From positions 7,316,001 through 7,380,000 of the forward strand of contig CP075494.1 of assembly GCA_021613535.1 (NCBI GenBank): a DNA stretch of 64,000 bases, given 5' to 3'. Shown here one piece after another: positions 1 to 11,651 of the stretch. Under the pieces are notes generated by a model that saw nothing but the letters and a program-made list of their open reading frames with translations, did no database searches and was not told where the DNA came from. The stretch's first letter is position 1; each line of letters opens with the position of its first letter. Origin of the DNA: Adineta vaga. Lineage: Eukaryota; Rotifera. The position numbers were made by a program, and so were the translations under genes.

Positions 1-1424
1 ACACAAAATAATCATAGTTGAGATTTTCGTTTCGCAATTCTTTATGAGTAAATTTTCGATGAATAATAATAGATTGAATAGAAACTCTTCTATCAACATA
101 AGAAAAGAAAGAAGGTCATTATTTATCCTGTTATTAATCGTTTGAGTTCAAGATCATTTGCTTTTTTTTCGTATATGTTTAATAACATACATTGTTATAT
201 ACTGAACATCACATACCAACCATAATAGACCGTTGACTCTCATCTTCTCTTCTTTTCTTTCTCCCACCATAACAACGGGGATGAACTTCGAGCAGTCATT
301 CGTTTACATACCTTCACTTATTCTCTTTCGTATGAATATGTATGTTCTCTAGCATTGCGTTGTTGTCGAGGCGTCCATAGTATTGGTGTTGTCGACAATA
401 TATTGATTGACCTAAAGTGAATGAATCGAAGAAGAAGAAGAAGAAGAATAAAAACAACATATGGGAAGAAAGAAAATGCATAGGTTGTACTTATTTTGAA
501 AATCTTTTTTTTCCTTCATTGATCTGTTATCTCCTTTTTTTATTTATTAATAGTAAATGGGAAAAGGATATTTAGAGATTTGAGTAATTTTCCATTTGGG
601 AATCATAAAAACGAAGAGATTTTATCGGTCGGATGATGTTGAATAGAAGAGAGATGAGAGGATCATAACCACCTGTCTCGCGAATGTAATATTTTAAACA
701 TGAGTTCAGTTCACAAATGTATATGATACGATCAATGTCTACTATCAATAGACCGTATAACATTCGTTCATTCTTATCTTTCGTGTTTTTGTTTCGTCTC
801 ACATTTATTCATTTATATTTATCATCGAAGTCAAGGATTATTTGTAAGTATTGTTAAGCCAGTTGAGCAATAAAATCGATTCTTTTTTTTTTTGTTTTTT
901 GAGAAAATATCAAATCAGAATGAAAGAAAATCGAGAGAGACAGAATGAGAAAGAGAACAAAAGTAATACATGCACATAAGAAATACGGTTCATTTGACCC
1001 GACTTTTGTCGATGAAAATGTTATGTTAGTATCATAATATAACTTTTAATGATAGAAAAGGAGACTGTTATCATAGTCGATGTAAGAATAGAAGACACAT
1101 ATTCAAATTCCTATTGTTGGTCGTAATTAAATGAACGACATATGTTGTTTTGGTTAAAATGATAGGATGTGAATGATTCTTTATTTTTCTATTATTCTTC
1201 CGTTTTCTTTTTGCAGCAGTACACGTCATATGCTATAAATATTTTTATTTATGTGTTGTCGTATGTGATAAGAATCTGTCTATGAGGCAACATTTATCAA
1301 AAGATTAAATGACATGATTGTTTTCTTTCTTTTTTTATGATCTATTATTGATTTGATTTTAGATTGTTGCATTCTTTTTTCAATTTGATTTCTTTTTTTT
1401 TAACAATTGATTTACTCTTCCATC
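1..1424. other. Upstream non-coding region
   Basis: No coding exon that I can support lies here. The stretch is AT-rich with poly-T runs and a short GAA microsatellite near 430-448. The last part before 1425 is presumably the promoter and 5' UTR of the PACSIN gene; the T-rich tract at about 1376-1402 could be a splice-acceptor-like or leader region. No RNA gene or repeat family was recognised. Confidence 0.5.
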
Positions 1425-4400
1425 ATGGACACTGGGAATGGTGATAAATCAAATGCTGACAATGATCTTTATTTACCACAAACTGATTCTTTCTGGGAGG
1501 TATGGAATTTACTGTCTAATATCAATATACTTATCTATGTTCATACTAATTACAGATTGGTAAATACAATCGAGTGGTCAAACGATGTGATGATGGAAAT
1601 AAATTAACGACTGATCTACTTAGTATGATCAATGAACGAGCTGAACTTGAAAAATCGTTTTCCAAAATGCTTAAAGGTTGGTCAAAGAAATGGTCCGATT
1701 ATGTGGCGAAATGTTAGTAAAATGTCAATCATTATCCGTAGAGAGAATATCTATATTTTGATTATTTTTACTTAGCGTCTGAATTTGGTTCGATGACGGC
1801 AGCTTGGAAAGCAATTATGGCTGAGGCTGATGCGTCAGCTGAAGTTCATCAGAGTGTGCATGATGAATTAGAAAATGATGTTGTACCATCAATAAAAGCA
1901 TGGCAAAAAACTAAATATATCAAATCAATGATGCATATCAAATCCACAAAAGATTTTGATGAAGAATTTAAACGAGTATGTATTTTAGTTTCTTTTTAAA
2001 ATAAATTCAATTGACAAAGACGACTTTTTTGTTAAGGCACAAAAACCATGGGCAAAATTATATGTTAAAGTTGATAAATATAAACGTGAATATCATACAG
2101 CAACAAAAAATTTGAAAATGGCTGAAGCACAAGAAAACAATGCTAAACTTGATGGTTCTATTCCACAGGATCAAGTAAGAAAGAATAACTGTCTGTTAAA
2201 ATAAATAATTCTTTGAACTGTTTTCATTTCAGCGTGTTAAAGTTGCTGAAAAAGTTGAACGATGTCGTAAAGAAAAAGAAGCTGCCAAATGCAAATATGT
2301 TGAAGCTCTTCAAGAACTTAATCGATCAAATCCAAAATATATGGATGATATGAACGAGGTGAGACAATGAAGCAAACTGTTATTCTTATTTTGTTACGTA
2401 TGTTGTGTCATCAAGGTCTTTACCCGGTGTCAAACATTTGAAAAAGATCGTCTTGTCAAATTTCGTGAATTTTTGGGTGCTACTGAAAAATGTCTCGATC
2501 TGAGCCCTCGATTACAGTAAGTACACAATAAATGATTATGTTTTATTCGAATGCAGTAGGATAAGCTGATTTAATCGTGCCTATACAATATATCATTGTC
2601 ATACATGTTCATCTAGAGGATGGATACTTGAAAATCTGCTCATTTGATAATTCTTATCTTTTTTGCTTCGTTTTTAGATCACCAATCTTCCAACAATTTC
2701 CTCATACAATTAAAAATTGCGATCCAGATCGAGATTTATCATGGTGGTCGGATACGTATGGTGCAACAATGAAAATGAATTGGCCTATATTCGAGGTATT
2801 TATTCAGTTTTTCTTTTTTAGAAATCACTTATCTAATAAATCTCTCAGTGCTTCTTCTTGATTTCTCGCAAACTTGCTCAATGCTTTGTTTTTTCCTTAT
2901 GCTTCTACTATATCGATTACCACCCTTACCACCTCTTAGGAATCAACAAATTTAGTTAATTATCTTCAACAATCACATCTACAGCAACAACCAGCACAGT
3001 CACATCGTTTTTCTTACTCTGGTGATTTATCGTTAAATCATGATTCATATCATCGTCGACCATTAGCACATTTTGTTAGTCAAACAAGTGCTGCTGTTTT
3101 AGTTGTCGATTCTTATGCTACCATTCGTCGATCGATGCGACGAACAGCAGCTGTCGTCACACGCGTTCGCCGAGATCTTGCTAAGCGTGAAGTAGATTAT
3201 CACCTATCTAAATACTTAGACTCCCACTACTAGAAAAAAAACTTATATTTTGGTTTCTTTGGTACATATATATATATATGTATATACTGACAATTTATAT
3301 TATTTCTTTCTTTCTTTCTTTTCTTTGCTTGGCTCTCTTTTTCTTTTGCTAACCATTATTAATTGTTCGGAAAAAGAAACAACTATTGAAAATGTTCTTT
3401 TATTTTTTATTTTTAGGAATATTCTGATGCACAACGGACGCTTTCTCGTCGTGCAAAAGGCGATGTTGAACGAGAAAATCCAGTAGTTGTGACTGCTATT
3501 CGTACAAGTCATAATGGAGCACCAACTGCTCCATCAGCTTCAGACGCTCGTCAATCAACGAAGTAAGTAAATTTATTTTGATCTTTTCCTCATATATATT
3601 TTATTATTATTATGATTATGATTATATCGGGTATTACAAAGCTTTTGCTTTATTTTTGTTTCGATCAGTCACTCAAATCTACTCCAGTTTCGATTAATAC
3701 ATATCTCATATATGATTGGATTTTATCGATATTTTGATTTTTTGTAAACCTATTGATCATTGACATATCCTGTGCTTTTGTCTAGTTATGTAAATCAATC
3801 ACCAGCACCACCAATACGCAGTGCTCATGCATCTGTTTATTCTACATTGAATACAAGTCATACAAGCAGCGCGAATCCTTTCGGTGATGATGATAATGAT
3901 GATGATGATGAGGATAATGATGTTGATAATCTTAAAGAAAAATCGACGACGAATCGGTAGTGAACCAATCTTGAAGCTTGTCTTGCTTGGTTTTTTTTGT
4001 TTTTCTGTCTAAACTGATCATATGAATGCATATCTATTTATCATGCTTTATTCTCTGCACGCTATGTTGAGAATTCTAATACTCTTGTGGTGTTATGCAC
4101 TTATATATTTAACTTTTATTTTATGAATTATTTTCATCTTGTCTATTTTCGTTTTCTAGTTCAAATTATACAAGTGGAACAAATAACAATGGATTTTCAA
4201 ATTTACCACCATATCCAACAAATAATATTCAACCATCGTATCCAGCATCAGCAAATCCATTCTTAGATGATGATGATAATGTCGATTCATTATCACCATC
4301 TCATCAAGTATCTCATCAATCACCAGCATCAACAGGAGGTTCATCTCTTGATAGTAGTGCCGGTGTACCTGTACGAGCTTTATACGATTATGAAGCCCAA

Positions 4401-4591
4401 GAACAAGATGAACTATCATTTAAACAAGGTAATACTTTGAATGATTGAACTTACTATTTTTTGTTATCTTATTTTCTTTTCTAGGTGACATATTTACTAA
4501 ATTGGAAGATGAAGATGATCAAGGTTGGTGTAGAGGCCGTGTTGGTGGTCGAGTGGGTCTTTATCCTGCAACCTATGTTGAAGTTCTCTAA
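1425..4591 (+). CDS. PACSIN: PACSIN/syndapin (F-BAR and SH3 endocytic adaptor)
   Basis: Membrane-bending adaptor linking endocytosis to dynamin and actin regulators. Exons read as 1425-1499, 1556-1712, 1776-1975, 2037-2174, 2233-2358, 2416-2516, 2678-2795, 3417-3562, 3786-3956, 4160-4428 and 4485-4591, joined by GT-AG introns in consistent phase. The F-BAR part shows family landmarks: SFWE followed by [43 protein letters not shown] and RTLSRR. The linker carries two NPF motifs, each followed by an acidic stretch (about 3870-3915 and 4255-4280), which in PACSINs recruit EHD proteins. The C-terminus is a complete SH3 domain ([19 protein letters not shown], then GWCRGR and [10 protein letters not shown]). 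The start is the ATG at 1425; a longer frame opens only at a TTG. An alternative terminal exon is listed separately. Family assignment is secure; which vertebrate paralog it matches is not decided. Confidence 0.93.
2940..3233 (+). CDS. PACSIN: Alternative terminal exon of PACSIN (F-BAR-only isoform)
   Basis: Inside the intron between the exon ending at 2795 and the one starting at 3417 there is an open segment that begins right after a CTTAG acceptor (AG at 2938-2939) in the same phase as the canonical exon. Both exons begin with a GAA codon, so the join gives FEE in either case. The segment stays open for 97 codons to TAG at 3231-3233, with codon choice like neighbouring exons. It would encode a Gln/His-rich then Arg-rich basic tail ending LSKYLDSHY. 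Used as last exon, it replaces the NPF linker and SH3 domain. The open frame and acceptor are seen; expression is inferred, and no clear AATAAA follows. Confidence 0.6.
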   Translation, partial: ESTNLVNYLQQSHLQQQPAQSHRFSYSGDLSLNHDSYHRRPLAHFVSQTSAAVLVVDSYATIRRSMRRTAAVVTRVRRDLAKREVDYHLSKYLDSHY

Positions 4592-5105
4592 GAACACATA
4601 AGATCTCATTACAAAAAAGAACGAAAACTCATCTGGAACAGTAGTATCATCGAAAAAAATCGCCTCTTTGAATATATCTCTTGTTGTGTTTCTGTGTGCC
4701 TTCTTGGTGTTCTTCTTCTTTTTTGTAATTAATAGTTGACATCGAAAAAAAAAAACACAATCCTAATTGTTCTTTCTCTTTACTATCTGCTCCATCCTTT
4801 TTTTAATTTATTGTTCGCAAACATTGTATAGATATTTTATCCGCTGTTCTTTTCTCCTTTCTCTTTGTTAGCTGGTATATACATAACAGAAAAACAATAA
4901 TACCTAAGATTACTAGCTTTCGTTAAATATTTTTCCCTACACCGTTCCATACTTTCATTTTTTTTTGCTCTTTTGTGTATTGCTATTCATCTGTTCGCTT
5001 AGCTTCGCCTGTCATTTTTTTTGCATATTTAAAAAAAGAAGAGAAAAACTTAATGAATAAATCAAGGATTTAAAAATCTCGACTGTTACACTTTAGATTT
5101 GAATA
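4592..5105. other. PACSIN-SMG8 intergenic spacer
   Basis: About 510 bp of T-rich DNA between two same-strand genes. It holds the PACSIN 3' UTR and the SMG8 promoter/5' UTR. An ATGAATAAATC stretch near 5053-5063 contains an AATAAA hexamer that could serve as the PACSIN poly(A) signal. No other feature was seen. Confidence 0.4.
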
Positions 5106-8100
5106 ATGGTAGATAATTCAGGTACAAAAGTTAGTCAATTATGTGTCGTAGCATTGATTGGTAAAAGTACATTATTCGAACAGCAATGTAATAAATCATG
5201 GAAATTAAATCAATTAATACAAATACCTGCATTTAAAGAACATTCAATCAGTAATACAGAAGATGATTTCGAATACTATTACGATCATATTAATAATACT
5301 ATCTATGTTCATCTTCGATCATTTCATGATACATATCAACTGTTAAATTTAATCGATAACATTCATGATGATACATCAATACAAAGTTTTGCTCAATTAT
5401 GGGAAAATAAGCAAGGAAATTTTATTAAAAAATGTCTCATTTGTTTTTTATTATCACATGTTATTGTTGTAAGTGGTTTTCGACTTCATTTTAAATCATT
5501 CTATTTGATATTATTTTAGATTTCTCATTCATCACATACATTCGATTTGAATTATTTACGTTTTTTTCGTATTATTGAACTTTTACGTCATAAAACTAAA
5601 TCCGCTGTATCGGAAACAATTCGTTCGTTAAATTTATTAAAAGATGCAGATATTTTTCTCAATGATGGACGTCTTTGTGTACCACGTGCATTATTCATTT
5701 TTGAAAATCATCATCATAAAGGTAATGATACACCTGGAAATAATGATCGAGATGATGATCCTAAATTGATTAATATGGCACGAAATTTAGAAGATATTAT
5801 TTTTAATGCATTGAGATGTTCATATATTATTTCCAATCAAACGTAAGATTGTTTTCGAAAAATAATCGAACGTTGTTTTCTTTTATTTATTTTTTCTTCT
5901 AGTAATTCAGCATTGTTTACGATTGCACATAAACAACCTTTTGTATTTATTCATCGTTGTTATAAAGAATCAGCATCTTTAGGACAAACTCAAAAATTAC
6001 TCGGAATCTTACAAGGTTTCGTTAAACAAACAAAAGAATCTTGTAAGAAACGATCGTTTTCCTAATTTGTTGATGATCTTTTTTGTTTAGCAAGTAATTC
6101 AAATCTTCTTAATCGTGCAAATTCTCAACAGCAAGATGATACTTATGCATTCAAACGTTTTCTTTTTCGTCATATTGAAGATGCTCTAACCGATGGTTGG
6201 TCAAATGATGGTATTTCCGGTGGTGCACGTAGTGAATCATCATCATTTGAGCTATGTACATATCCAACTTGGATACGTTTATTTAATTCTCTTCGTGAAT
6301 TATTTGAATCACCACCAATTAAACTTATGCGACAAGCATTTAATATGCTTCGAGCAAATGTTGATCCAGATGGAAAACTAAGTGAAACACAATGTAAAAA
6401 ATGTTTACCAATGGCTATTAAATATTATGAAGATGGTTTACCATCACGATATACACGACATTTTCATGAACAACGAGTTCGTATTCAATGCGAAAGACGA
6501 ATATAATTTTTTTGTATTTTTGATTAGTTACAAGCAGCAACAGAATTTTTTGCAACTTATGCACGTGGCTCAAGTTATAAACGTTATGTTCAACAACTTA
6601 TTGATCAATGTACACGTTTATGGCAAGATGGAAGACAATTATGTGAAGCGATTAGTTTAACGAGAAATCCATGTAAAAATGAAGTATGTTATATGAAAGG
6701 AGTGTTTGTTGAGTTTGACAGAAATTTATCTTTTCTAGCTTCATCGTGTACTTGGCGAAGAAGATTTACCTGATTCATCTAATCTTGCACATCTACCAGT
6801 TCGAGCTCATAATAGCAAAGTAAGAAATACATGTTTCTAACTTGTATTCTATTCTTTACTATGTACCTGAAAGATTCAATTGATGGCAGCCAGTAATTGT
6901 GGTCAAATATTACAAGAACGTGAAGATCCATTCAGTTTGAAGGTACATTGTCGTTGTTTTCACCGACAGGGCCGAATACATTTGAAGATGTGTGATATTT
7001 TTTTAGGAAGCAAATTATGATTTTTATCAAGATGTTAATAAAATGTTATCAGTAAAACCAATTTATTTTGAATTTCCTATCTTTCGTGGAAATAATAGTT
7101 CTACAGAAACGATTCGAGCTGGTAAAATAGAAAATAAGATGTTTGCTTGTTGTTTATAGTGTTATTTTTCAATTTAGGTAATAAACAAAAAACTGAAATC
7201 AAACATTCAAGTCTTCCTACAGATCTTAGTGGTGCATCTGAACTTAGTAAATATTCATTTAATATATATATATAATCCAACATTTATTGAACTATATTTA
7301 AAGGTCAATCGAAATCAGTTACACTTTACTCTCCTGTACCAGACAAGGAACCACAAGAATTAGATCAAATAACCGGTGAAAAAACAGATACCAATCAATT
7401 AGTTACATGTACTGATGATGTACAACCTATTCCAAGTACAACAGAATATCTTGATGGTATGACACATTCAGATAGTCCACCAGGATTATTACCACGATTT
7501 AGTTCATGGAGTCTATGTTGTATTGGTCGAGCATCGGATTATATACCGACAAAAGGTAAAATAAACATTTCATGAGGAACTTCTTTTGAAGAAAAATTTA
7601 GGTCTTCAACAACCTGGTTTTTTGACTAATTTAAATCATTTGATATCATGGGACATAAATCCACATAATAATCAAGCATCAACCAATAATCCTGCTGGTG
7701 GCGGTGCAGCACAATATCACCAACAACGTACAACAGCTACACGAAGTTATAAAAATAATCGACGAGGTTCGTTTCATTATCATTGATATTCTTCATCTTC
7801 ATCTTTCTTGTTGAATGGACGCTTTTTTAGGTGCGACAAGTTCATCGATTTGGGATGTTACTATTCGTGTTTACATTGGATGTGAATACGAATGTCCACG
7901 TGGTCATCGATTTTTATGTTCATCACCGAATCATGTCATTCGTGTTGGTCCAACTGGTGTTGTTAAAGTTCGTTCTTTTCTTCTTTCTTCCTTTGAACTA
8001 GAAGCGAATTTCTCTATTTAGGATGATGGTGCAAAATTAGTTCGATCGGATATGCCATTGTATACTCCATGTTCTTGTCGAATTATGCAAACTGGTGCAC

Positions 8101-8449
8101 GTGTCTGGGCACAATTGATGCGTGCTTATGTTGTTACACCTTCATCTTCGACGCCACTTCAATGTGTCCTTCATCCACAAGTTGTACCAGCTGGTCCAAA
8201 TAGTCCGACATTTTTTCCAAGTTATACTCAACCAATTCATCTTACCGATGATTCTATATGGGTTCTACGTTTTCCGTACGTAATCTTTTTCTTTATTTTC
8301 TCTTTCAATAAACAATTTGTCTTTGTCTTGTAAATTCTAGGCTTATTTATCATGATGGTGAAAGAGCTCTGTCTCGTCCACAAAATGAGGAAGATATTAG
8401 TCAATGTCTTGTTTTACGTGATCTTTTTTCGTGGACAAATAAATCTTGA
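5106..8449 (+). CDS. SMG8: SMG8-like nonsense-mediated decay factor
   Basis: Subunit of the SMG1-SMG8-SMG9 complex; in animals SMG8 with SMG9 restrains the SMG1 kinase that phosphorylates UPF1. The gene has about a dozen short exons (first 5106-5468, second 5520-5842, third 5903-6042) and ends with TGA at 8447-8449. The N-terminus resembles the SMG8 G-like domain, with a degenerate P-loop (VVALIGKSTL) and then the ISHSSHTFDLNYLRFFR stretch. The middle has a conserved Cys-containing block (CLPMAIKYYEDGLPSRYTRHFHEQ) and an ASNCGQ...REDPF segment. The C-terminus has the diagnostic GCEYECPRGHRFLCSSP block and a final LRFPLIYHDG segment. Assignment rests on remembered family motifs. It lies head-to-tail with the UPF0390 gene. 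Confidence 0.85.
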
Positions 8450-8545
8450 TATTGAATCTGTAGAAAAAAAATATATATATGTTCAAATTTTAGTTTATTT
8501 TTACTTTTAGATAGTTAGTATCAAAAGAAGAAAAAAATTATTGCA

Positions 8546-8808
8546 ATGCCACAAGGTAAAATAAAGACGAAAGTTCAATTGCCATTGAATATGAAGAAGA
8601 AATCAACTGGAAATAAGGTCAATGGTGGTAAAGTATCGAAAACAAAAATGCACAAGAAGAAAAATTCGGGTGGAAATGGAAAAACTGGTCTCGAAGCTGT
8701 TCAACAACGATTAACTACACAAATTGCAAAGAATATCGAACAAGAATGTGCCAATAAAGTGAAATCAAATGAAGGAAAATCATTAAGTATTGTCAAATCT
8801 AATTAAGT
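8546..8808 (+). CDS. UPF0390 / LYDG10-like small basic protein
   Basis: Intronless 86-residue protein starting MPQGKIK, very rich in Lys, with a conserved-looking C-terminal helix (GLEAVQQRLTTQIAKNIEQECANKV). This layout (MAQG-type start, Lys-rich body, one C-terminal helix around a KNIE core) matches the UPF0390 family, represented in vertebrates by C19orf53/LYDG10, whose function is poorly known. The length fits the family (about 80-100 aa). It starts only 96 bp after the SMG8 stop. An AATAAA signal follows the stop near 8823. The call is from memory of family features. Confidence 0.7.
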
Positions 8809-9081
8809 GTGTTTTGTATTTTGAAATAAAACATCCGATAGAAGAATATTCTAAATTCTTTCCTCCAAGAAATTCTCTGCATCTTGATTTCTTTTCGGTG
8901 CAAACTTAATCAGAACTATTGATTCATAAAATTTTCGCCACGTCACGATATATCCTTGTCTATTTCATAAATAAATCAAAATAATTATATGCATATAGTT
9001 ACCAGCTGGTGACAAAAGTATTTAAAAACTAAAGCAAACTTCAGTAGATACCATCTATTCCTTTTTTCTTTTAAACACATC
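8807..9081. other. UPF0390-JmjC spacer with poly(A) signal
   Basis: Short spacer holding the UPF0390 3' end (AATAAA near 8823) and the promoter/5' UTR of the next gene. Nothing else recognised. Confidence 0.4.
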
Positions 9082-10362
9082 ATGTTGCTATTAAGAATTC
9101 TTTCTCTATCATCAACTTTAATCTGGATTTGTTCTGCTGATATGGGCAGTGGTTTTCCTAAAGATATGAATTTACATGTCACATTTCCACCTATACTTCA
9201 ACATCAAGGTTCACTTGCTCTCGGTCATCTACGTCCATTAGGTTGGCAACGACGTGCTGAAGCATCAATTGTAGAAGATTCATTGAACATAGGTCCTGCA
9301 CGTTTCTATCGTTTATTTGTTCGTGGTAATCGATCAGTAGTTATTCGTGGTATTGTTTCACCAATGGATGTTTTATGGACAGATAGTTATCTATCGAAAC
9401 ATTATGGTCATTTAAATGTTACTGTTGCTAAACGAAAACAACGTCTTGTTGATACATTAATTATGATGCCATTCAAATCATTTCTTCAACAATATCGACA
9501 AGATGATTTATACATGAATACGATCATACCCGATGAAATGAAATCAGAAACACCATTGCCTTCAGTAATCAATTGTGGAACATTTCGTCATCGATTATTA
9601 GAACCTATTTTATGGATTAGTGCAGGCGATACAGCATCACTTTTACAAGCACATACACAGCATACATTACATTGTGTATTAGATGGTCGAAAAGATTTTA
9701 TTATCTATGATATATCTGAACAATATCCACATGAATTTGATCTTTTAAAACAACCCAATGGTGATCTTTTCTCTCGTATTGATGTTGATTTAGTCAATGC
9801 ATATAAATATAAATATTTACATCAAGCATTATGGTATTGGACAACCTTACGTGAAGGTGATTGTTTATTTATTCCAGCTTATACATTTCATCAAGTACGA
9901 GCACATGGTCGAACAATTGCCTTAACTATTGATATGGCACCGTCGGATGTGCGAGAAGATTTTATTGATACTGATTGTGAAAAAAATCCACCTGTATATG
10001 TTTCATTGAATCGTGCAGAATTTTTATGGAAATATGAACATGGTATTCGACATTTAAGTAAACGAACGATAAGTTCTGAAGATGTTCGTGCTTATCTATT
10101 TCTTCTATTTGGCGGAAATGAACGATTACATCGAGAAATATTCCGTGATTTTTATGTTCAAGTAACACATGAATTAGACAAAACAAGTGTTGCATTACCA
10201 ACAGGAACAGATATATGGAAACAATTGAATAAAGATGAACCTCATGAAGAATATATGACAAGAAATCACTTGAAAAATTTAACATCCGATAGATTAGAAT
10301 CCTTAGCTGATATATTTCAAAAAAGTGCTCGAATGCATGAATATGCTAAACATGAACTTTAA
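9082..10362 (+). CDS. Secreted/ER JmjC (cupin-8-like) protein, iron ligands apparently lost
   Basis: Single-exon protein of 426 residues. Residues 1-20 are a classic signal peptide (MLLLRILSLSSTLIWICSA). Residues about 60-300 follow the JmjC/cupin-8 layout of 2-oxoglutarate oxygenases: a FYRLFVRGNRSVVIRG entry strand, a segment SAGDTASLLQAHTQHTLHC, and a last strand LREGDCLFIPAYTFHQVRAHG. Aligned by eye to JMJD5/HSPBAP1-type proteins, the usual HxD iron ligands correspond to QAH, while the distal His of FHQV is kept, so catalysis is doubtful. Residues about 330-370 form a helical tail with EF-hand-like spacing. The C-terminus is KHEL, a KDEL-like tail, although His in its second position is outside the strict PROSITE ER-retention pattern. 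Signal peptide plus this tail suggest the ER lumen, as for JMJD8. Confidence 0.75.
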   Translation: MLLLRILSLSSTLIWICSADMGSGFPKDMNLHVTFPPILQHQGSLALGHLRPLGWQRRAEASIVEDSLNIGPARFYRLFVRGNRSVVIRGIVSPMDVLWTDSYLSKHYGHLNVTVAKRKQRLVDTLIMMPFKSFLQQYRQDDLYMNTIIPDEMKSETPLPSVINCGTFRHRLLEPILWISAGDTASLLQAHTQHTLHCVLDGRKDFIIYDISEQYPHEFDLLKQPNGDLFSRIDVDLVNAYKYKYLHQALWYWTTLREGDCLFIPAYTFHQVRAHGRTIALTIDMAPSDVREDFIDTDCEKNPPVYVSLNRAEFLWKYEHGIRHLSKRTISSEDVRAYLFLLFGGNERLHREIFRDFYVQVTHELDKTSVALPTGTDIWKQLNKDEPHEEYMTRNHLKNLTSDRLESLADIFQKSARMHEYAKHEL

Positions 10363-10779
10363 GTTTTATTTTTTGTTTTTGTTTCTAAAAAAATTCTTTA
10401 ATAGATAAAGGGTGCCGGTATATTGTTGTTATTTCAAATCTAGAATATAATATCTGTAATATTAAAAAATCAGTTTTATTTCACACTACAAAATAACGTT
10501 GAAAGTTCGAGAAATCAATGTAATCTATCTTATACAGATACTCAAATTTCGTCTGCACAGGTGTTCGTCGAGATACTATTTGTCCTTGTTATTGATAAAT
10601 GAATTCGACTAAATTACTCATTGATTGAAATCATTCAAACTCTATCGTAAATAGAACATTCTATTTCTTCTCAATGAAATAAAGGATTAGAAATTAATCA
10701 TATCATTCTCTCTCTCTCTACATATATATATATACTTATTTTATATTCATATTCAATCTTTCTTTTTTCAATTTGAAAT
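10363..10779. other. Spacer with CT/AT microsatellite
   Basis: AT-rich spacer. A (TC)n tract runs directly into a (TA)n tract at about 10707-10733, 45 bp before the next start codon. No gene seen. Confidence 0.5.
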
Positions 10780-11651
10780 ATGAAATCTACACTTTTCATT
10801 GTTTTTCTTCTTATCGGTGTTTCACACTGTTTCTTTGGACCTATTGGTCAAGTTATTAATAATGCTGGTAATTCAGTGAATTCAATTAACAATCAGGTTA
10901 GTAATTCAATTAATTCAGCTACAAATCTTGTTAGTCAATCGGTCGACAAATTTGTAAATGATGTTCGAGGTCATGTTGATACTTTTATCCGAGAATTATT
11001 AAATACAATTGATCATTTACAATCAGCTGCTAATTCTCTTTGGAATAATGTTTTTAGTCCAATATTTGATATGTTAACTACCGGTAAAACTTCTTTCCTT
11101 ATAATTGGTATAAAATTAACCGTGATTTATTTGTTCTAGGTGGACAAACATTACTTCATGATAAATTTAGCGCTATTGCAACTATTCTCGGTCGTCCAGT
11201 TGCCGTTCCTGAAAATCCACTTTCAGAAAAATATGCTCAATTAGTTGCTCGTTTGAAATCGAATATTCATCATTTATATGAACAAGTATTTATGATGGAA
11301 CATGACGCAGTATCAGCTATTCAACAAGGTGAATTTAATCTTGAAGAACGTATTCGTGCATTCTATGATAAACTTGATGCTATTCATAAACAAATCAATG
11401 AATGGGCATTGGAAACAAAAACAGAATTAGAATCACATGCTAATGCTATGGAAGGTGAATGGGTTCAAATTCTTAATCAATACAATCAAAATATTGATTT
11501 GAGTGTGAAAACAATTGGTGCCATGTTTCAAGAATTAACACATAATTTGATGAAGAATTTTCTTGAAGTTGTTCTTAGTGTGGTTCCTAATGCGATGAGT
11601 ATTGTTCAAAATATGAAAGAACAAGGTTTACTTTCATTTTTTCGTCAATAA
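10780..11651 (+). CDS. Secreted amphipathic helical protein, unknown function
   Basis: Two exons, 10780-11083 and 11140-11651, joined by a 56-bp GT-AG intron in phase 1. Residues 1-17 (MKSTLFIVFLLIGVSHC) are a signal peptide. The mature part has an Asn/Ser/Val-rich start (INNAGNSVNSINNQVSNSI) and then long predicted helices rich in Glu, Lys and Gln with heptad-like hydrophobic spacing (LKSNIHHLYEQVF, FYDKLDAIHKQINEWALETK). No cysteines appear after the signal peptide, so the mature protein would be disulfide-free. The pattern resembles exchangeable apolipoproteins or other extracellular helical-bundle proteins, but I do not recognise a family. AATAAA signals follow the stop at about 11655-11662. 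Confidence 0.75.
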
